Shown here in pieces: positions 26,740 through 36,392 of a DNA stretch of 54,076 nucleotides. Each line of letters begins with the position of its first letter. The first letter of the stretch is position 1. The DNA is taken from assembly GCF_030373225.1 (NCBI RefSeq), contig NZ_JAUCZG010000030.1, forward strand, positions 1-54,076, given 5' to 3'. This DNA comes from Hydrogenophaga sp. Its GTDB lineage: Bacteria > Pseudomonadota > Gammaproteobacteria > Burkholderiales > Burkholderiaceae_C. The notes under the pieces were generated by a model that saw nothing but the letters and a program-made list of their open reading frames with translations, was not told the origin of the DNA and did not search any database. Both the position numbers and the translations under genes were made by a program.

Positions 26740-29289
26740 TCAGAGCCAGAGGATCTGCTTGCGGTATTCGAGCTGGGTGAGCAGGGGCTCTGCCGGCCCC
26801 TCGTGGAACACAGCGCCGCGCTCCAGGGCGTAGGCACGGTCGGCCAGAGCGAGCACGAGGTCGAGGTTGTGCTCGACGATGACGATGGACACATGCTGGC
26901 GCAAGCGGTCGAACACGGTGAACAGCTCCTGCACCACGGTGGGGGCCAGGCCCTCGAAGGGCTCGTCGAGCAGCAACAGTTTCACGTTGCCCGACAGCGC
27001 CCGCGCCACCGCCACCATCTGCTGCTCACCACCCGAGAGGTAGTCGGCCGCGATGTGCATGCGTTCCTTGATGCGCGGGAAGTATTCAAAGATTTTCTGC
27101 TCGTCCCAGACCACACCGGTGCTGCCATCGGTGCGCCGTGCCAGGCGGCCCAGCGACAGGTTCTCAGCCACGGTCATGCCTGCGAACAGGCCTCGGCCTT
27201 GTGGCACGTAGCCAATGCCCAGCCGCGCGATGTCTGGCGCGCTCATGCCCGCGATGTCCACGCCGTTGAACGTCACGCTGCCGCTGGCCGGCGGCACCAG
27301 ACCCACCAGGCTTTTGAGCAAAGTCGATTTGCCCGCGCCGTTGCGACCCAGCAGCGCCACGATTTCGCCCTCGCGCACCTGCAGGCTGGCGTCGTTGAGG
27401 ATGTGGCTCTTGCCGTAAAAGGCGTTGACCTTGTTGAAGTCGAGCACCAGCGGTCGCTCGCCCGTGGCCACACCGGTGCGCCCGGTCACAGGCGGCGTAC
27501 CGGTGCCGGTGTAGATCTCCTGCACGCGCCGGTCGTCTCGCACCTCGTCGGGCGTGCCGCTCATCAAAACCTCGCCCTGGTTCATCACCGTGACGCGGTG
27601 CGACAGCTCCAGCACGCGGTCGATGTCGTGCTCCACGATCAGCACCGGGATGTTGCTGGCGATGGTTTTCACCAGCCGCGCCACACGTTCGCGTTCGGCC
27701 GCGGCCAGGCCGGCCAGTGGTTCGTCCATCAACAGCACCTGCGGCTTGGAGCCGATCGCGATGCCCAGGTCGACCAGGCGCTGACCACCGTAGGACAGGT
27801 CGCCGCCTTCCACCGCTTCCATGCCCTGCAGGCCGAGGAACTTCATCAGTTCGGCGGTCTCGGCGTGGATCTCGGGGTAGCTGTCGATGTCGCGCCAGAC
27901 GTTGAAGCGAGCCGGGTGCCGGGCTTGCAGCGAGAGCCGCAGGTTCTCCTGGATCGTCAAGCCCTTGAACAGGTTGGTGATCTGGAACGATCTCGCCAGA
28001 CCCTGCTGGCAGATGCCGTCGGGCGCCAGGTGGTGGATCTCCTTGCCGTGCAGGCGCACGGTGCCGGTGCTGGGCGGGAACATGCCCGAGATCAGGTTGA
28101 AGGTGGTCGTCTTGCCGGCGCCGTTGGGACCAATCAAGGCATGGATCTGCCCGGCCTCGACCGCGATGTTGGCGCCCTTCACAGCCTGGATGCCACCGAA
28201 TCGCATGCCGACGTCGCTGGCCTCCAGCACCGTGCCTTCGTGCCGTGTGGGCCGCAAGAACTCGGGCAGCGGGAGACCTTCAAAAATCTGGCGTTTGTTC
28301 ATCGCCGCGCCGTCTTCGGGCGGCGGGCGCAGGCGCCGCTGGATCTGGCCCCAGATACCGGTGAGACCCGACGGCGAAAAAATGATGAAGCCGACGAAGA
28401 TCAGGCCGAAGTACAGCAGCCAGTTGTCGGTCCACATCGAGAACAGTTCGCGAAACAACAGGAAGAACAACGCGCCCAAGGCCGGGCCCAGGAAGCTGTG
28501 CATGCCGCCGATGACCACCATGGCAAGCAGCTCCCCGGAGAAGTGCACCGCGGTGGATTCCGCTGCGGCGAGGCGGTGCAGGAACACCATGAGCGAGCCC
28601 GCCAGTGCCGTGACGGTGGCAGACAGCACGAAGGCCACCAGCTTGTAGCGCTCGACGTTGTAGCCCTGAAAGGTGGCGCGCTGCTGGTTCTCACGGATCG
28701 CCACCAGCACGTGGCCGAAGGGCGAACGGATCACGCGGTGCAACACGCACAGGACCGCCAAGCCGATCAGCGCCGTGAACACGTAGAAGCTCAGGTGGTC
28801 GTTGAGGTCAATGGGGCCGAAGGTGGCGCGCTCGATGCCACCCAGCCCGCCTTCGCCGCCGGTCACGCTGGTCCAGCGGAACGACACGGCAAAGGTCAGT
28901 GCACAGAGCGCCAGCGTGAGCAGTGAAAAATACACACCTCGGCGGCGCAGGATCAGAAAGCCCACGATCAGCGACAGCGCGGCGGTGAACAGCACCGAGA
29001 ACAGCATGGGCAGCAGCATCTGGTCCTTGAACCAGTGCAGTTGCGCCAGCCCGGCGGCGTAGCCGCCGATGCCGAACCAGGCAGCGTGGCCGAAAGAGAC
29101 CAGGCCGGTGAAGCCCACCAGCAGATTCAGCCCCATGGCCGCCAGGGCCAGGATCACAACCACGGTGGCCGAGTCCAGTGTGAGACCGATGGCCTGGAAC
29201 GCGATGGGCAGTGCCACCAGAGCGGCCGCGCCGATCCACAGAGGTCGGTGTTTGCTTGTCAGATAGGCATTCATTGTTCTGGTACTCAC
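26740..29289 (-). CDS. Branched-chain amino acid-type ABC transporter, LivM-LivG-LivF triple fusion
   Basis: One uninterrupted 849-residue frame holds three subunits. Residues ~10-320 are a LivM permease with about eight membrane segments. Residues ~350-590 are a LivG-type ATPase (GPNGAGKTTT, LSYGGQRLVDLGIAI, VLLMDEP). Residues ~610-849 are a LivF-type ATPase (GRNGAGKSTL, LSGGEQQMVAVARAL, LLLLDEP). It would pair with LivH (29286-30161) and the receptor at 30227-31501 to import an amino acid-like or carboxylate solute. The GTG at 29289 overlaps the livH stop (GTGA); the ATG at 29274 is an alternative five codons in. The LivG signature is SYGGQ where LSGGQ is usual. Confidence 0.9.
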   Translation of the reverse strand: MSTRTMNAYLTSKHRPLWIGAAALVALPIAFQAIGLTLDSATVVVILALAAMGLNLLVGFTGLVSFGHAAWFGIGGYAAGLAQLHWFKDQMLLPMLFSVLFTAALSLIVGFLILRRRGVYFSLLTLALCALTFAVSFRWTSVTGGEGGLGGIERATFGPIDLNDHLSFYVFTALIGLAVLCVLHRVIRSPFGHVLVAIRENQQRATFQGYNVERYKLVAFVLSATVTALAGSLMVFLHRLAAAESTAVHFSGELLAMVVIGGMHSFLGPALGALFFLLFRELFSMWTDNWLLYFGLIFVGFIIFSPSGLTGIWGQIQRRLRPPPEDGAAMNKRQIFEGLPLPEFLRPTRHEGTVLEASDVGMRFGGIQAVKGANIAVEAGQIHALIGPNGAGKTTTFNLISGMFPPSTGTVRLHGKEIHHLAPDGICQQGLARSFQITNLFKGLTIQENLRLSLQARHPARFNVWRDIDSYPEIHAETAELMKFLGLQGMEAVEGGDLSYGGQRLVDLGIAIGSKPQVLLMDEPLAGLAAAERERVARLVKTIASNIPVLIVEHDIDRVLELSHRVTVMNQGEVLMSGTPDEVRDDRRVQEIYTGTGTPPVTGRTGVATGERPLVLDFNKVNAFYGKSHILNDASLQVREGEIVALLGRNGAGKSTLLKSLVGLVPPASGSVTFNGVDIAGMSAPDIARLGIGYVPQGRGLFAGMTVAENLSLGRLARRTDGSTGVVWDEQKIFEYFPRIKERMHIAADYLSGGEQQMVAVARALSGNVKLLLLDEPFEGLAPTVVQELFTVFDRLRQHVSIVIVEHNLDLVLALADRAYALERGAVFHEGPAEPLLTQLEYRKQILWL

Positions 29290-30161
29290 TCGAAGCGCTC
29301 GATGCGCTCACCCAACAGGCCGCGCGGGCGGAACATCAACACCAGGAACATCAACACGTACATCGATGCTTCGCTGGCCGCAGGCATGAAGTGGGTCGTG
29401 ATGCCGCGCACAACGCCGACCAGCAAGGCCGCCGCCACCACGCCCCAGAAGCTGCCCAGGCCGCCAATGACCACCACCACAAAGGCCACCGTCATGATCT
29501 CCATGCCCATGGCCGGGTGCACGATGGCGATCGGGCCGAACAGCACGCCGCCCAATGCGGCCGTGCCCACGCCCAGCACCACGATCGCCGTCATGTAGGG
29601 CTGCAGCTTGATGCCCAGCACGGCCACCATGTCCGGCTTCTGCACACCGGCGCGCACCACACGGCCAAAGGCTGTCTTGTGCATCAGCAGCCAGATGCCG
29701 GTCATGACCACGATCACCACGGCCAGGATGAAGAGGCGGTATTTGGACAGCATGAACTCGCCCAGCATCACGTTGCCCTTGAACCCGTCGGGCATGTTCG
29801 ATGCAAGCGGGGCCGATCCCCAGATCATGCGCAGGGCCTGCTCGGCCACCAGGGCCAGGCCAAACGTCACCAACAGGCTGAGGATGGGATCGGCCGAGTA
29901 GAAGCGGCGCAGCAGGAAACGTTCGAACAGGATGCCGATCAGGCCCACCAGCAAGGGAGTGATGAGAATGCTGGGGCCGAAGCCGGTGACCTTGATCACC
30001 TCCAACGACAGGTAGGCGCCCAGCGCATAGAAAGCCCCGTGCGCGAGGTTGACGATGCCGCCCACGCTGAAGATCAGCGAAAGGCCCAGGGCGAGCAGCA
30101 GGTAATAGCCGCCGAGCACCAGGCCGTTGACGACCTGCTCGAGCAAAAAGACGATTTGCAT
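29286..30161 (-). CDS. Branched-chain amino acid-type ABC transporter permease LivH
   Basis: A 291-residue inner-membrane permease with about eight hydrophobic segments and the LivH start QVVNGLVLGGYYLLLALGLS and NLAHGAFYALGAYL. It forms the heterodimeric channel with the LivM part of the downstream fusion, whose start overlaps its stop. A strong hairpin (30184-30207) separates it from the receptor gene upstream. Confidence 0.92.
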   Translation of the reverse strand: MQIVFLLEQVVNGLVLGGYYLLLALGLSLIFSVGGIVNLAHGAFYALGAYLSLEVIKVTGFGPSILITPLLVGLIGILFERFLLRRFYSADPILSLLVTFGLALVAEQALRMIWGSAPLASNMPDGFKGNVMLGEFMLSKYRLFILAVVIVVMTGIWLLMHKTAFGRVVRAGVQKPDMVAVLGIKLQPYMTAIVVLGVGTAALGGVLFGPIAIVHPAMGMEIMTVAFVVVVIGGLGSFWGVVAAALLVGVVRGITTHFMPAASEASMYVLMFLVLMFRPRGLLGERIERFE

Positions 30162-30183
30162 GGGAGTCCGGAGAAGGGAAAGG

Positions 30184-30207
30184 GGCCGGCACGCAAGGGT
30201 GCCGGCC
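30184..30207. terminator. Perfect 9-bp stem-loop between receptor and permease genes
   Basis: GGCCGGCAC-GCAAGG-GTGCCGGCC, with no T-run. At this position it probably lowers read-through from the receptor gene into the permease genes or protects the receptor mRNA 3' end, the usual way to make excess binding protein. Confidence 0.55.
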
Positions 30208-30226
30208 AGGGCCGCTTACGGCGTGC

Positions 30227-31501
30227 TCACATCTTGCAAGCGCTCTCCGCCCTTGGCGGCGCCAGTTTTTCCAGCGACTCGTTGGCGCCAGGCACCGCCT
30301 CGCCGAACAGCAAGAAGTCCTGCTTGTTCCTGGCCTGACCCTTGGGCTTGACCGTGAACGGATAAGCCTCCTGCATGAGCTGGTGGTCCCAGCTGCGGAA
30401 GTAGGCCTTGCGTGCCTTGAGCACGTCAAACTGCGCCTCGCTCTCGAAGTAGGCGATGACCTTGTCGGTGTCGGTTGACTGGGTCTCCTTGATCGCCTGC
30501 ACCAGCATCATCATCGACACGTATTCGATCCATGCGTGGTTCTCGGGAATGCGTCCGTACTTCTTGGTGAACCTTTCGACGAAGGCCTGCGAGCCCGGTG
30601 TCTTGAGCTCGTGGTGCCAGACCGTGGGCCAGATGCCGCCCAGGTTGCCTTCGCCTGCGGCCCAGGCGTCGGCAGTGTTGAGGTTGAAGCCCGCCACCGG
30701 AATCTGCAGACCGAACTCAGCGTACTGTTTGACGAAGTTGGTGACCTGGTTGCCGCCCAGGTTGGTGGCGATCAGGTCGGGCCGCGCCTGGCGGATCTTG
30801 ATCATCTGCGAGCTGAAGTCCGTCAGGTCGGTCGGCACCAGTTCGTCACCGATCACCGTGGCGCCGTTGGCGGAGAAGAAGCGCTTGGCCTGGCGCGAGA
30901 GGTCGTGGCCGAACAGGTAGTCGGAGGTGAGCGCGTAAACCCTCTTTCCCTTGACCAATCCCTCGCGCAGCAGCGCTTCGCCAGCTGCATTGACCATCAC
31001 CGTGACGGGAATGTCGACGTGGAAGGTGTAGCGGTTGCAGTCCTTGCCGCGCAATGCGTCAGACCGGGCGCCGATGCTCATGAACATCGTCTTGTTGCGC
31101 GCTGCCACCTGCGAGATGGTGAGCGCCGAGGCCGAGTTGATCTCACCCATGAGGAAAGCCACCTTGTCGCGCTCGATCATGCGCTGCGCCTTGCTCGAGG
31201 CGGTCTGCGGATTGACCGAGTCTTCGCTGATCAGGTCGATCTGGCGGCCGAGCACGCCACCGGCGGCGTTGACTTCCTCCACCGCCATCTTGATGCCCTG
31301 CACCGCGTAGTCGCCCAGGGCCCCGAGAAAACCGGTGAGCGGCGTGAGATGGCCGATCTTGATTTTTTCGGCCTGTGCGTGCACGAGCGTGGGCAGACCC
31401 AGCGCCGCGCTGCCAGCCACCAACGCGCCGGTCTTGAGCATCGTTCGACGATGGGACGAAGGCGTTGTGTCGGACGCCCTGGAAAGGTTTTTGGTCTGCA
31501 T
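30227..31501 (-). CDS. ABC transporter substrate-binding protein, LivK type, Tat-like signal
   Basis: A 424-residue periplasmic type-I receptor. The N-terminus has SHRRTMLKTGALVAGSAAL ending LVHAQAEK, a twin-arginine-like export signal. The mature part starts IKIGHLTPLTGFLGALGDYA, typical of the LivK family, with the LLSD-like SEDSVNPQTASSKAQRMI strand. It has AGGAGACA before the ATG. It is the first gene of the 11-gene minus-strand block and presumably the uptake receptor for the substrate degraded by the enzymes downstream. Ligand unknown. Confidence 0.9.
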   Translation of the reverse strand: MQTKNLSRASDTTPSSHRRTMLKTGALVAGSAALGLPTLVHAQAEKIKIGHLTPLTGFLGALGDYAVQGIKMAVEEVNAAGGVLGRQIDLISEDSVNPQTASSKAQRMIERDKVAFLMGEINSASALTISQVAARNKTMFMSIGARSDALRGKDCNRYTFHVDIPVTVMVNAAGEALLREGLVKGKRVYALTSDYLFGHDLSRQAKRFFSANGATVIGDELVPTDLTDFSSQMIKIRQARPDLIATNLGGNQVTNFVKQYAEFGLQIPVAGFNLNTADAWAAGEGNLGGIWPTVWHHELKTPGSQAFVERFTKKYGRIPENHAWIEYVSMMMLVQAIKETQSTDTDKVIAYFESEAQFDVLKARKAYFRSWDHQLMQEAYPFTVKPKGQARNKQDFLLFGEAVPGANESLEKLAPPRAESACKM

Positions 31502-31566
31502 GTCTTGTCTCCTGTAGTGGGTTCTTCCGGTACGCGAAGGCCATCATAGGAAGGAGCCTCCCAGAT

Positions 31567-31583
31567 GGAAAATACTGTTTTCC
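31567..31583. promoter_or_regulatory. Palindromic candidate operator between the transporter block and its LysR gene
   Basis: GGAAAATACTGTTTTCC (6-bp arms, 5-base centre) lies midway in the divergent gap. On the minus strand it ends ~18 bases before a TATGAT -10 candidate (about 31549-31544), a position suited to activation of the receptor gene and autorepression of the regulator. Confidence 0.5.
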
Positions 31584-31652
31584 GAGATGGGCTATCGCTT
31601 TTACTTATGGGCTGTTCCACTATGCTCGCACCACCACAACAGGAGACACGGC

Positions 31653-32588
31653 ATGGACCTGCGGCAGCTCAAATACTTCGTGCAGATCGTGGAGAGCGGC
31701 AGCCTGGCCAAGGCCTCCCGCCAGCTCTACATCGCACAGCCAGCGCTCAGCCAGCACGTGGCCAAGCTCGAAGCGGAGGTAGGCAAGCCGCTTCTGATCC
31801 GCACCGCCAAGGGCGTGACGCCCACCGAAAACGGCGCCGCGTTGCACCACCATGCGCGCTTCATGCTGCGCCAGCTCGATCAGGCTTTGTCCATCGCGCG
31901 GCAGGAGCCGGGCACGGTGCACGGCATGGTCTCGGTGGGCCTGGCGGCCACCACGGTTTGTGCGGTGGGCGTGCCCTTCATGCGCCGCATCCGCGAGAAG
32001 TACCCCGGCATCGTGCTCAACGTGGTCGAGGGCATGAGCGGGCACCTCGCGCAAATGATGCGGCTGGGCCAGCTTGATCTGGCCATCCTCTTCAGCCGCG
32101 ACGCCGTGCCCGACCTGCCGGCCGAACCGTTGGTGGAAGAAGAGCTCTTCGTCATGATGCCGGACGACAGCACGCTGGTGGCCCCCCGGCGCATCAAGCT
32201 CAGTTGCGCCGAAACTGCGGAACTCCCGCTCATCCTGCCCACCGGCATCCACGGCTTGCGCCGCCGCATCTCGGCCGAATTCGAACAGCGCAACCTCACC
32301 ACCCGTGTGGTGGCCGAAATCGATTCCCTCTCGCTGCTCATGACCTGCGTTCGCGACGGCATGGGCGCCACCATCAAGCCCATGGCTGCGGCCCTGCTCG
32401 AAGGCAAGATGCGCGAGAAATGGCGCACGCTGGCGTTTTCCGACGCGGACATGAAGCGGCCCAACTATTTGTTTTCGGTGGTGGCCGACCGGCTCACACC
32501 CGCAGCGGCGGCGGTGCGGGCGGAGCTGCGGGAGACGGTGAAGGACCTGGTGGTGAGTGGGGAGTGGCGGGGGGTGAACCTGATCTGA
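31653..32588 (+). CDS. LysR-family transcriptional regulator, divergent from the transporter block
   Basis: A 311-residue LTTR. The N-terminal winged helix is MDLRQLKYFVQIVESGSLAKASRQLYIAQPALS (given here only as landmarks: DLRQLKYF, SLAKASRQL, AQPALSQHVAKLE). The effector domain follows from ~90. The start at 31653 has AGGAGA six bases upstream; the open frame above it is non-coding leader. It is the obvious candidate regulator of the divergent Liv/dehydrogenase block. It is related to the second LTTR at 35412-36356. Confidence 0.9.
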   Translation: MDLRQLKYFVQIVESGSLAKASRQLYIAQPALSQHVAKLEAEVGKPLLIRTAKGVTPTENGAALHHHARFMLRQLDQALSIARQEPGTVHGMVSVGLAATTVCAVGVPFMRRIREKYPGIVLNVVEGMSGHLAQMMRLGQLDLAILFSRDAVPDLPAEPLVEEELFVMMPDDSTLVAPRRIKLSCAETAELPLILPTGIHGLRRRISAEFEQRNLTTRVVAEIDSLSLLMTCVRDGMGATIKPMAAALLEGKMREKWRTLAFSDADMKRPNYLFSVVADRLTPAAAAVRAELRETVKDLVVSGEWRGVNLI

Positions 32589-32711
32589 AGAAACGACGAG
32601 GTCGCCTCACCGACTCAAACGCGCTTGTCGCTGGTTGCCGGAGTGATCGAACGCCAATCGACGGGGAAGGAAACAGGTCCGAACACCCTTCAAACGCCGG
32701 CACGCCATTTC

Positions 32712-33884
32712 TCAGTCCGCCCCAACCCCCACCGGATTCGGCAACCGTTTCTCCACCGCGTGCCTCAGCAGTGATGCCGTGCGAAACACACCGTGGGCGA
32801 ACTTGCCGTAGGGCAGCGTGGCGAACAGGGCCATGACCGTGCCGAGGTGCACACACAGCAGCACCGCCAGGGCTGGCGTGCCGCGAGCCAGCCACAGTGC
32901 CAGGCCGGTCACGCTGGTGAGAAACAGCAGCGCAATGAAGCCGAGGTCCATCGGCTTTTGTGCAGCGTCGCCGTGCATGGGATGGCGGTGGCGGTTGAGC
33001 CACCACAGGCCACTGGTGCCAACCATCAGGCCCACCCCTCCCACAACGCCCAGCAGCTTGGGCAGGCTCGGCAACTCGTAGGGCGCCACCCACCCGAACA
33101 CGTAGTGGTAGACCGTGGCAACGCTGGTGGCGGCAAAGCACAACATGAAGCCGTAGAAGGTGAAATGGTGGAAGCGGCGGCGTGAGAGCGTGTAGGCGTC
33201 GTCTTCGTTGTGGCAACCGTCGCCGTGGCCGCCGTCGAGGTATTTCAGGCGCAGTGCATCGTAGGTGGCTTCGGTGGTGGCGCTCAGGTTCAGCGGTGCG
33301 CCGCTGGTGGCGGGGGTCACGTCGCGCCAAAAGCGCGTCACCCCCATGCCGAGCGCGAACACCACAAACAGGAACACCGGCGCGAACATGCTCACCAGCA
33401 GGTTGTGCGGAAACAGGTTGTAGAAGTTGCCGTCGAGGTTGGATGGCCACAGGCTGCCCTTCATGGCCACAGCGAGCAGCAAGAAGAGCGCGAGGCCAGC
33501 GGCGAGCGCCACCGACAGCGTGAGGCCGTTGCGCTGGTAGAGCTTGCCCAAGGCACTGGGCCAGGCGTAGTCGGCATACGTTTGTCCACGCACCTGCGCC
33601 ATGGATTGCGGCACGTTGACCGCAAACTCGTGCGGTGGCGCGTACTGGCAGGCGTGCAGGCAGGCGCCGCAGTTGTGGCAGAGGTTGGCCAGAAAGTGGA
33701 TGTCGGCTTTGCCGAATTCGAGCCGGCGCGTCATGGCCGGGAAGACTGCGCAGAATCCTTCGCAGTAGCGGCAGGCGTTGCAGATCTGCATCTGGCGCGC
33801 CACTTCGGTTTCGGCTGCGGAGAGGACGACTTCACCCTGGGCGAGGGCACGGGCGTCGCGGGCAAGGGCTTCAAGCGCGTGCAT
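32712..33884 (-). CDS. tcuB: TcuB-like membrane electron-transfer protein (tricarballylate utilisation)
   Basis: A 390-residue protein. The N-terminal ferredoxin part has two 4Fe-4S motifs ([11 protein letters not shown] near residue 36 and [11 protein letters not shown] near residue 72). It is followed by about six membrane helices with His residues suited to haem or quinone contact. TcuB reoxidises the FADH2 of TcuA and passes electrons to the quinone pool. The ATG at 33884 has a perfect AAGGAG and overlaps tcuA by 14 bases. No tcuC citrate/tricarballylate permease follows; uptake must come from elsewhere. Confidence 0.88.
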   Translation of the reverse strand: MHALEALARDARALAQGEVVLSAAETEVARQMQICNACRYCEGFCAVFPAMTRRLEFGKADIHFLANLCHNCGACLHACQYAPPHEFAVNVPQSMAQVRGQTYADYAWPSALGKLYQRNGLTLSVALAAGLALFLLLAVAMKGSLWPSNLDGNFYNLFPHNLLVSMFAPVFLFVVFALGMGVTRFWRDVTPATSGAPLNLSATTEATYDALRLKYLDGGHGDGCHNEDDAYTLSRRRFHHFTFYGFMLCFAATSVATVYHYVFGWVAPYELPSLPKLLGVVGGVGLMVGTSGLWWLNRHRHPMHGDAAQKPMDLGFIALLFLTSVTGLALWLARGTPALAVLLCVHLGTVMALFATLPYGKFAHGVFRTASLLRHAVEKRLPNPVGVGAD

Positions 33885-35301
33885 GTTGCGCTCCTTCGAG
33901 TGCGGTGCGCGCTGCACGGGCGGCCTGTGCCGCCTGGGTTCCGGCGATGCGCCCGAAAGCGGTACCGATGGACATGCCCACACCCGCGGTGTAGCCCTTG
34001 CCCAGCACGTTTCCGGCCATCATCTCGCCGGCCACGAAGAGGTTCGCGCTGGGTTGTTCGTTGAAGCGCACGGCGGCGGTTTCGTCGGTTCGAAGGCCAA
34101 GGTAGGTGAAGGTCACGCCAGGGCGCAGCGCGTATCCGTAGAAGGGCGCGGTGTCGATGGGAAGCGCCCAGTGGGTCTTGGCCGGAACCAGGCCTTCTGT
34201 GTGGCAATCGTCGAGCGCCGTGTGGTCGAAGCTGCCGACACGGCACGCGGCGTTGTATTCGTTCAGGGTGTGCATGAAGGTGGATTCGTCCAGGCCAAGC
34301 TGGCGCGCGAGCTCGGGCAAGGTGTCGGCCCTCACCCCGGGAAACACCGGCGGCATGAAGCGGCCAATGGCTTTGGTGTCGATGATGGAGTACCCGATCT
34401 GCTGCGGCTGCTGCGCCACCAGACGACCCCAGATGGCGTAACGCTTGGGCCAGAAGTCTTCGCCTTCGTCATAGAAACGCCTGGCTTCCTGGTTCACCAC
34501 CACGCCGAGCGAGACGCAGTCGATGCGGGTGCAGATGCCACCGTCGTACAGGGGCGCGCGCGCGTCAATGGCGACCATGTGGGCCTGCGTCGGATCGCCG
34601 ATGCGGTCGGCTCCGTGATCATCCAGCAGGTGCCGCAGCAACACGCCCTGGTTGTAGGCGGTTCCACGAATCAGGAAGTTGTCGGCCGGCCACTCGCCAC
34701 GCTCGTTCTGGCCCCAGGCTTCGCGCAGCCAGGCGCGGTCGGACTCAAACCCGCCGGCGGCCAGCACGCAGGTGCGCGCGGTGATGCGCTCACCGGCCCG
34801 GGTGTGCGCCGCCACGAACTGGCCGTGTTCGATCTCGATGCGCTCCACTGGCGTTTCGTAGCGGATCTGCACGCCCAGTTTTGCGGCGCTTCGGTAGTAG
34901 GCGTTGACGAGTGCCTTGCCTCCACCCATGAAGAATGCATTGGTGCGTGCCACATGCAGCGCACCTGAAAGCGGCGGCTGGAAATGCACGCCGTGGCGGC
35001 GCATCCAGTCGCGGCAGGTGGCCGAGGCGCGGATGGTCAGGCGTGCCAGGTGTTCGTTGGTCTGCCCGCCAGTGACCTTGAGCAGGTCTTGCCAGTACTC
35101 TTCTTCGGGGTAAGCGTCGATGAGCACGTCTTGCGGCGCGTTGTGCATGCAGCGCAGGTTGCGTGTGTGGCCGGAGTTGCCGCCACGCCAGGCGCGCGGC
35201 GCGGCTTCCAGCAGCAGCACGCTGGCGCCGGCTTCGCGCGCCATCAGGGCCGCGCACAGGGCGGCATTGCCGCCCCCAATCACCAGCACATCGGGTTCCA
35301 C
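33871..35301 (-). CDS. tcuA: TcuA-like FAD-dependent tricarballylate dehydrogenase
   Basis: A 476-residue flavoprotein: FAD motif [31 protein letters not shown] near residue 40 as in TcuA/fumarate reductase flavoproteins, and a C-terminal [19 protein letters not shown]. TcuA oxidises tricarballylate to cis-aconitate, feeding the TCA cycle. It starts at GTG 35301 with GAGGAG six bases upstream. It is coupled to tcuB and preceded by a 15-bp operator palindrome shared with the regulator promoter. Related substrates cannot be excluded. Confidence 0.87.
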   Translation of the reverse strand: MEPDVLVIGGGNAALCAALMAREAGASVLLLEAAPRAWRGGNSGHTRNLRCMHNAPQDVLIDAYPEEEYWQDLLKVTGGQTNEHLARLTIRASATCRDWMRRHGVHFQPPLSGALHVARTNAFFMGGGKALVNAYYRSAAKLGVQIRYETPVERIEIEHGQFVAAHTRAGERITARTCVLAAGGFESDRAWLREAWGQNERGEWPADNFLIRGTAYNQGVLLRHLLDDHGADRIGDPTQAHMVAIDARAPLYDGGICTRIDCVSLGVVVNQEARRFYDEGEDFWPKRYAIWGRLVAQQPQQIGYSIIDTKAIGRFMPPVFPGVRADTLPELARQLGLDESTFMHTLNEYNAACRVGSFDHTALDDCHTEGLVPAKTHWALPIDTAPFYGYALRPGVTFTYLGLRTDETAAVRFNEQPSANLFVAGEMMAGNVLGKGYTAGVGMSIGTAFGRIAGTQAAQAARAARTALEGAQHARA

Positions 35302-35395
35302 AGTTGCTCCTCGGCACGCACCGGAAACGCCCGGCCATCACATGAACTTTAGGGATTCACCCGCGCCCGGTGAACCCCGGTTTTGACATGGGGGC

Positions 35396-35410
35396 ATCAC
35401 GATTCGTGAT
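35396..35410. promoter_or_regulatory. LysR-type operator before tcuA
   Basis: ATCACGATTCGTGAT is a perfect 7-bp inverted repeat with one central base, fitting the T-N11-A LysR box. It lies between the regulator stop and the tcuA start, nested in a longer TTTGACAT...ATGTCAAA inverted repeat. A matching ATCAC-N5-GTGAT site stands in the regulator promoter. Confidence 0.7.
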
Positions 35411-35411
35411 G

Positions 35412-36356
35412 TCAAAGACGGGTACCAGGCCAGTGGCCGACCTCCACCAGCAGCTTCACGGTATCGCGAATCACCACCCGCGTGGCCAGCGCGGCGGGCG
35501 AGAGTTCGTCTTCCGACAGGCTGCACAGCAGGTTGACGCGGCTGGCCTGCGCGTCGTCTATGTGAACCAGCATGAACCGCTGCTCCGCGTCGGGGAATCG
35601 GCCCACGGCGGCGCGCGGCTGCAGGGTGGAGCCCAGACCGGCGTCGACCGCTGCCATCAGCATGGGCAACGAGTCCACCTCGAGGACCACACGCGGAACC
35701 ACTCCTGCGCGTGCGAAAGCCGTGTCCAGCGTGCTGCGCAGGCCGTGCGGCCCTGTCGGCAAGATCAGCGGCTCGTCACCCAGTTCGGACAGGCTCATGG
35801 CGGCATGGCGTGGCTGGTCGTTCCGGCGTGAACAGATCAGGAACAAGTCTTCGGACACCAGCGGCTGGACCTGCCAGAGCCGGCTGCCCGTCGCGCCAGC
35901 ATCGGTCTGGGGACGCGAATCGAACAGAACGGCCAGATCGATTTCACGCGCATTGAGCATGGCGGACAAATGCCCCGAGAGGCTCTCGACCATGTGCAGG
36001 CGCACATCGGGGTAGCGCGATTGCATGGCTTGCATGAGCGGCAGGCCCAGCATGGCCGCAGTGGTGGGTGCCAGACCCACGCTCACCGTGCCAGCCAGTC
36101 GGGCCTGTTGGGCAGCACGCACGGCTTGGGCGGCGTGGCGCAAGGTGAGTTGGGCCTCACGGAAGAAGGCTGCGCCGGCTTCTGTGGGGACCACGCCCCG
36201 AGGCGTGCGCTGCAGCAGGCGCGTGCACAGTTCGCCCTCCAGGCGACTGATCTGCTGACTCAGTGCCGATTGCACGAGGTCAAGGTCGAGCGCGGCGCGA
36301 CCCATGGAGCCCAACTCCACGACCCGCACAAAATACCGGAGCTGTCGAAGTTCCAA
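35412..36356 (-). CDS. tcuR: LysR-family regulator of the tcu genes (TcuR-like)
   Basis: About 314 residues: N-terminal winged helix (LELRQLRYFVRVVELGSM, LVQSALSQQISRLEGEL) and LysR effector domain. The preferred start is TTG 36356 with GGAG about 8 bases upstream, which gives the standard family N-terminus. ATG 36386 (ten codons earlier) falls inside the ATCAC-N5-GTGAT operator. It lies directly upstream of tcuA and tcuB on the same strand, as tcuR does in enteric tcu loci. It probably binds the two matching palindromes at 35396 and 36378. Confidence 0.85.
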   Translation of the reverse strand: MELRQLRYFVRVVELGSMGRAALDLDLVQSALSQQISRLEGELCTRLLQRTPRGVVPTEAGAAFFREAQLTLRHAAQAVRAAQQARLAGTVSVGLAPTTAAMLGLPLMQAMQSRYPDVRLHMVESLSGHLSAMLNAREIDLAVLFDSRPQTDAGATGSRLWQVQPLVSEDLFLICSRRNDQPRHAAMSLSELGDEPLILPTGPHGLRSTLDTAFARAGVVPRVVLEVDSLPMLMAAVDAGLGSTLQPRAAVGRFPDAEQRFMLVHIDDAQASRVNLLCSLSEDELSPAALATRVVIRDTVKLLVEVGHWPGTRL

Positions 36357-36377
36357 GCGGTGTTCTCCGTGGTTGCC

Positions 36378-36392
36378 ATCACACATCGTGAT
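36378..36392. promoter_or_regulatory. LysR-type operator in the tcuR promoter
   Basis: ATCACACATCGTGAT shares ATCAC-N5-GTGAT with the site before tcuA, again with T-N11-A geometry. It fits autoregulation. Confidence 0.6.
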
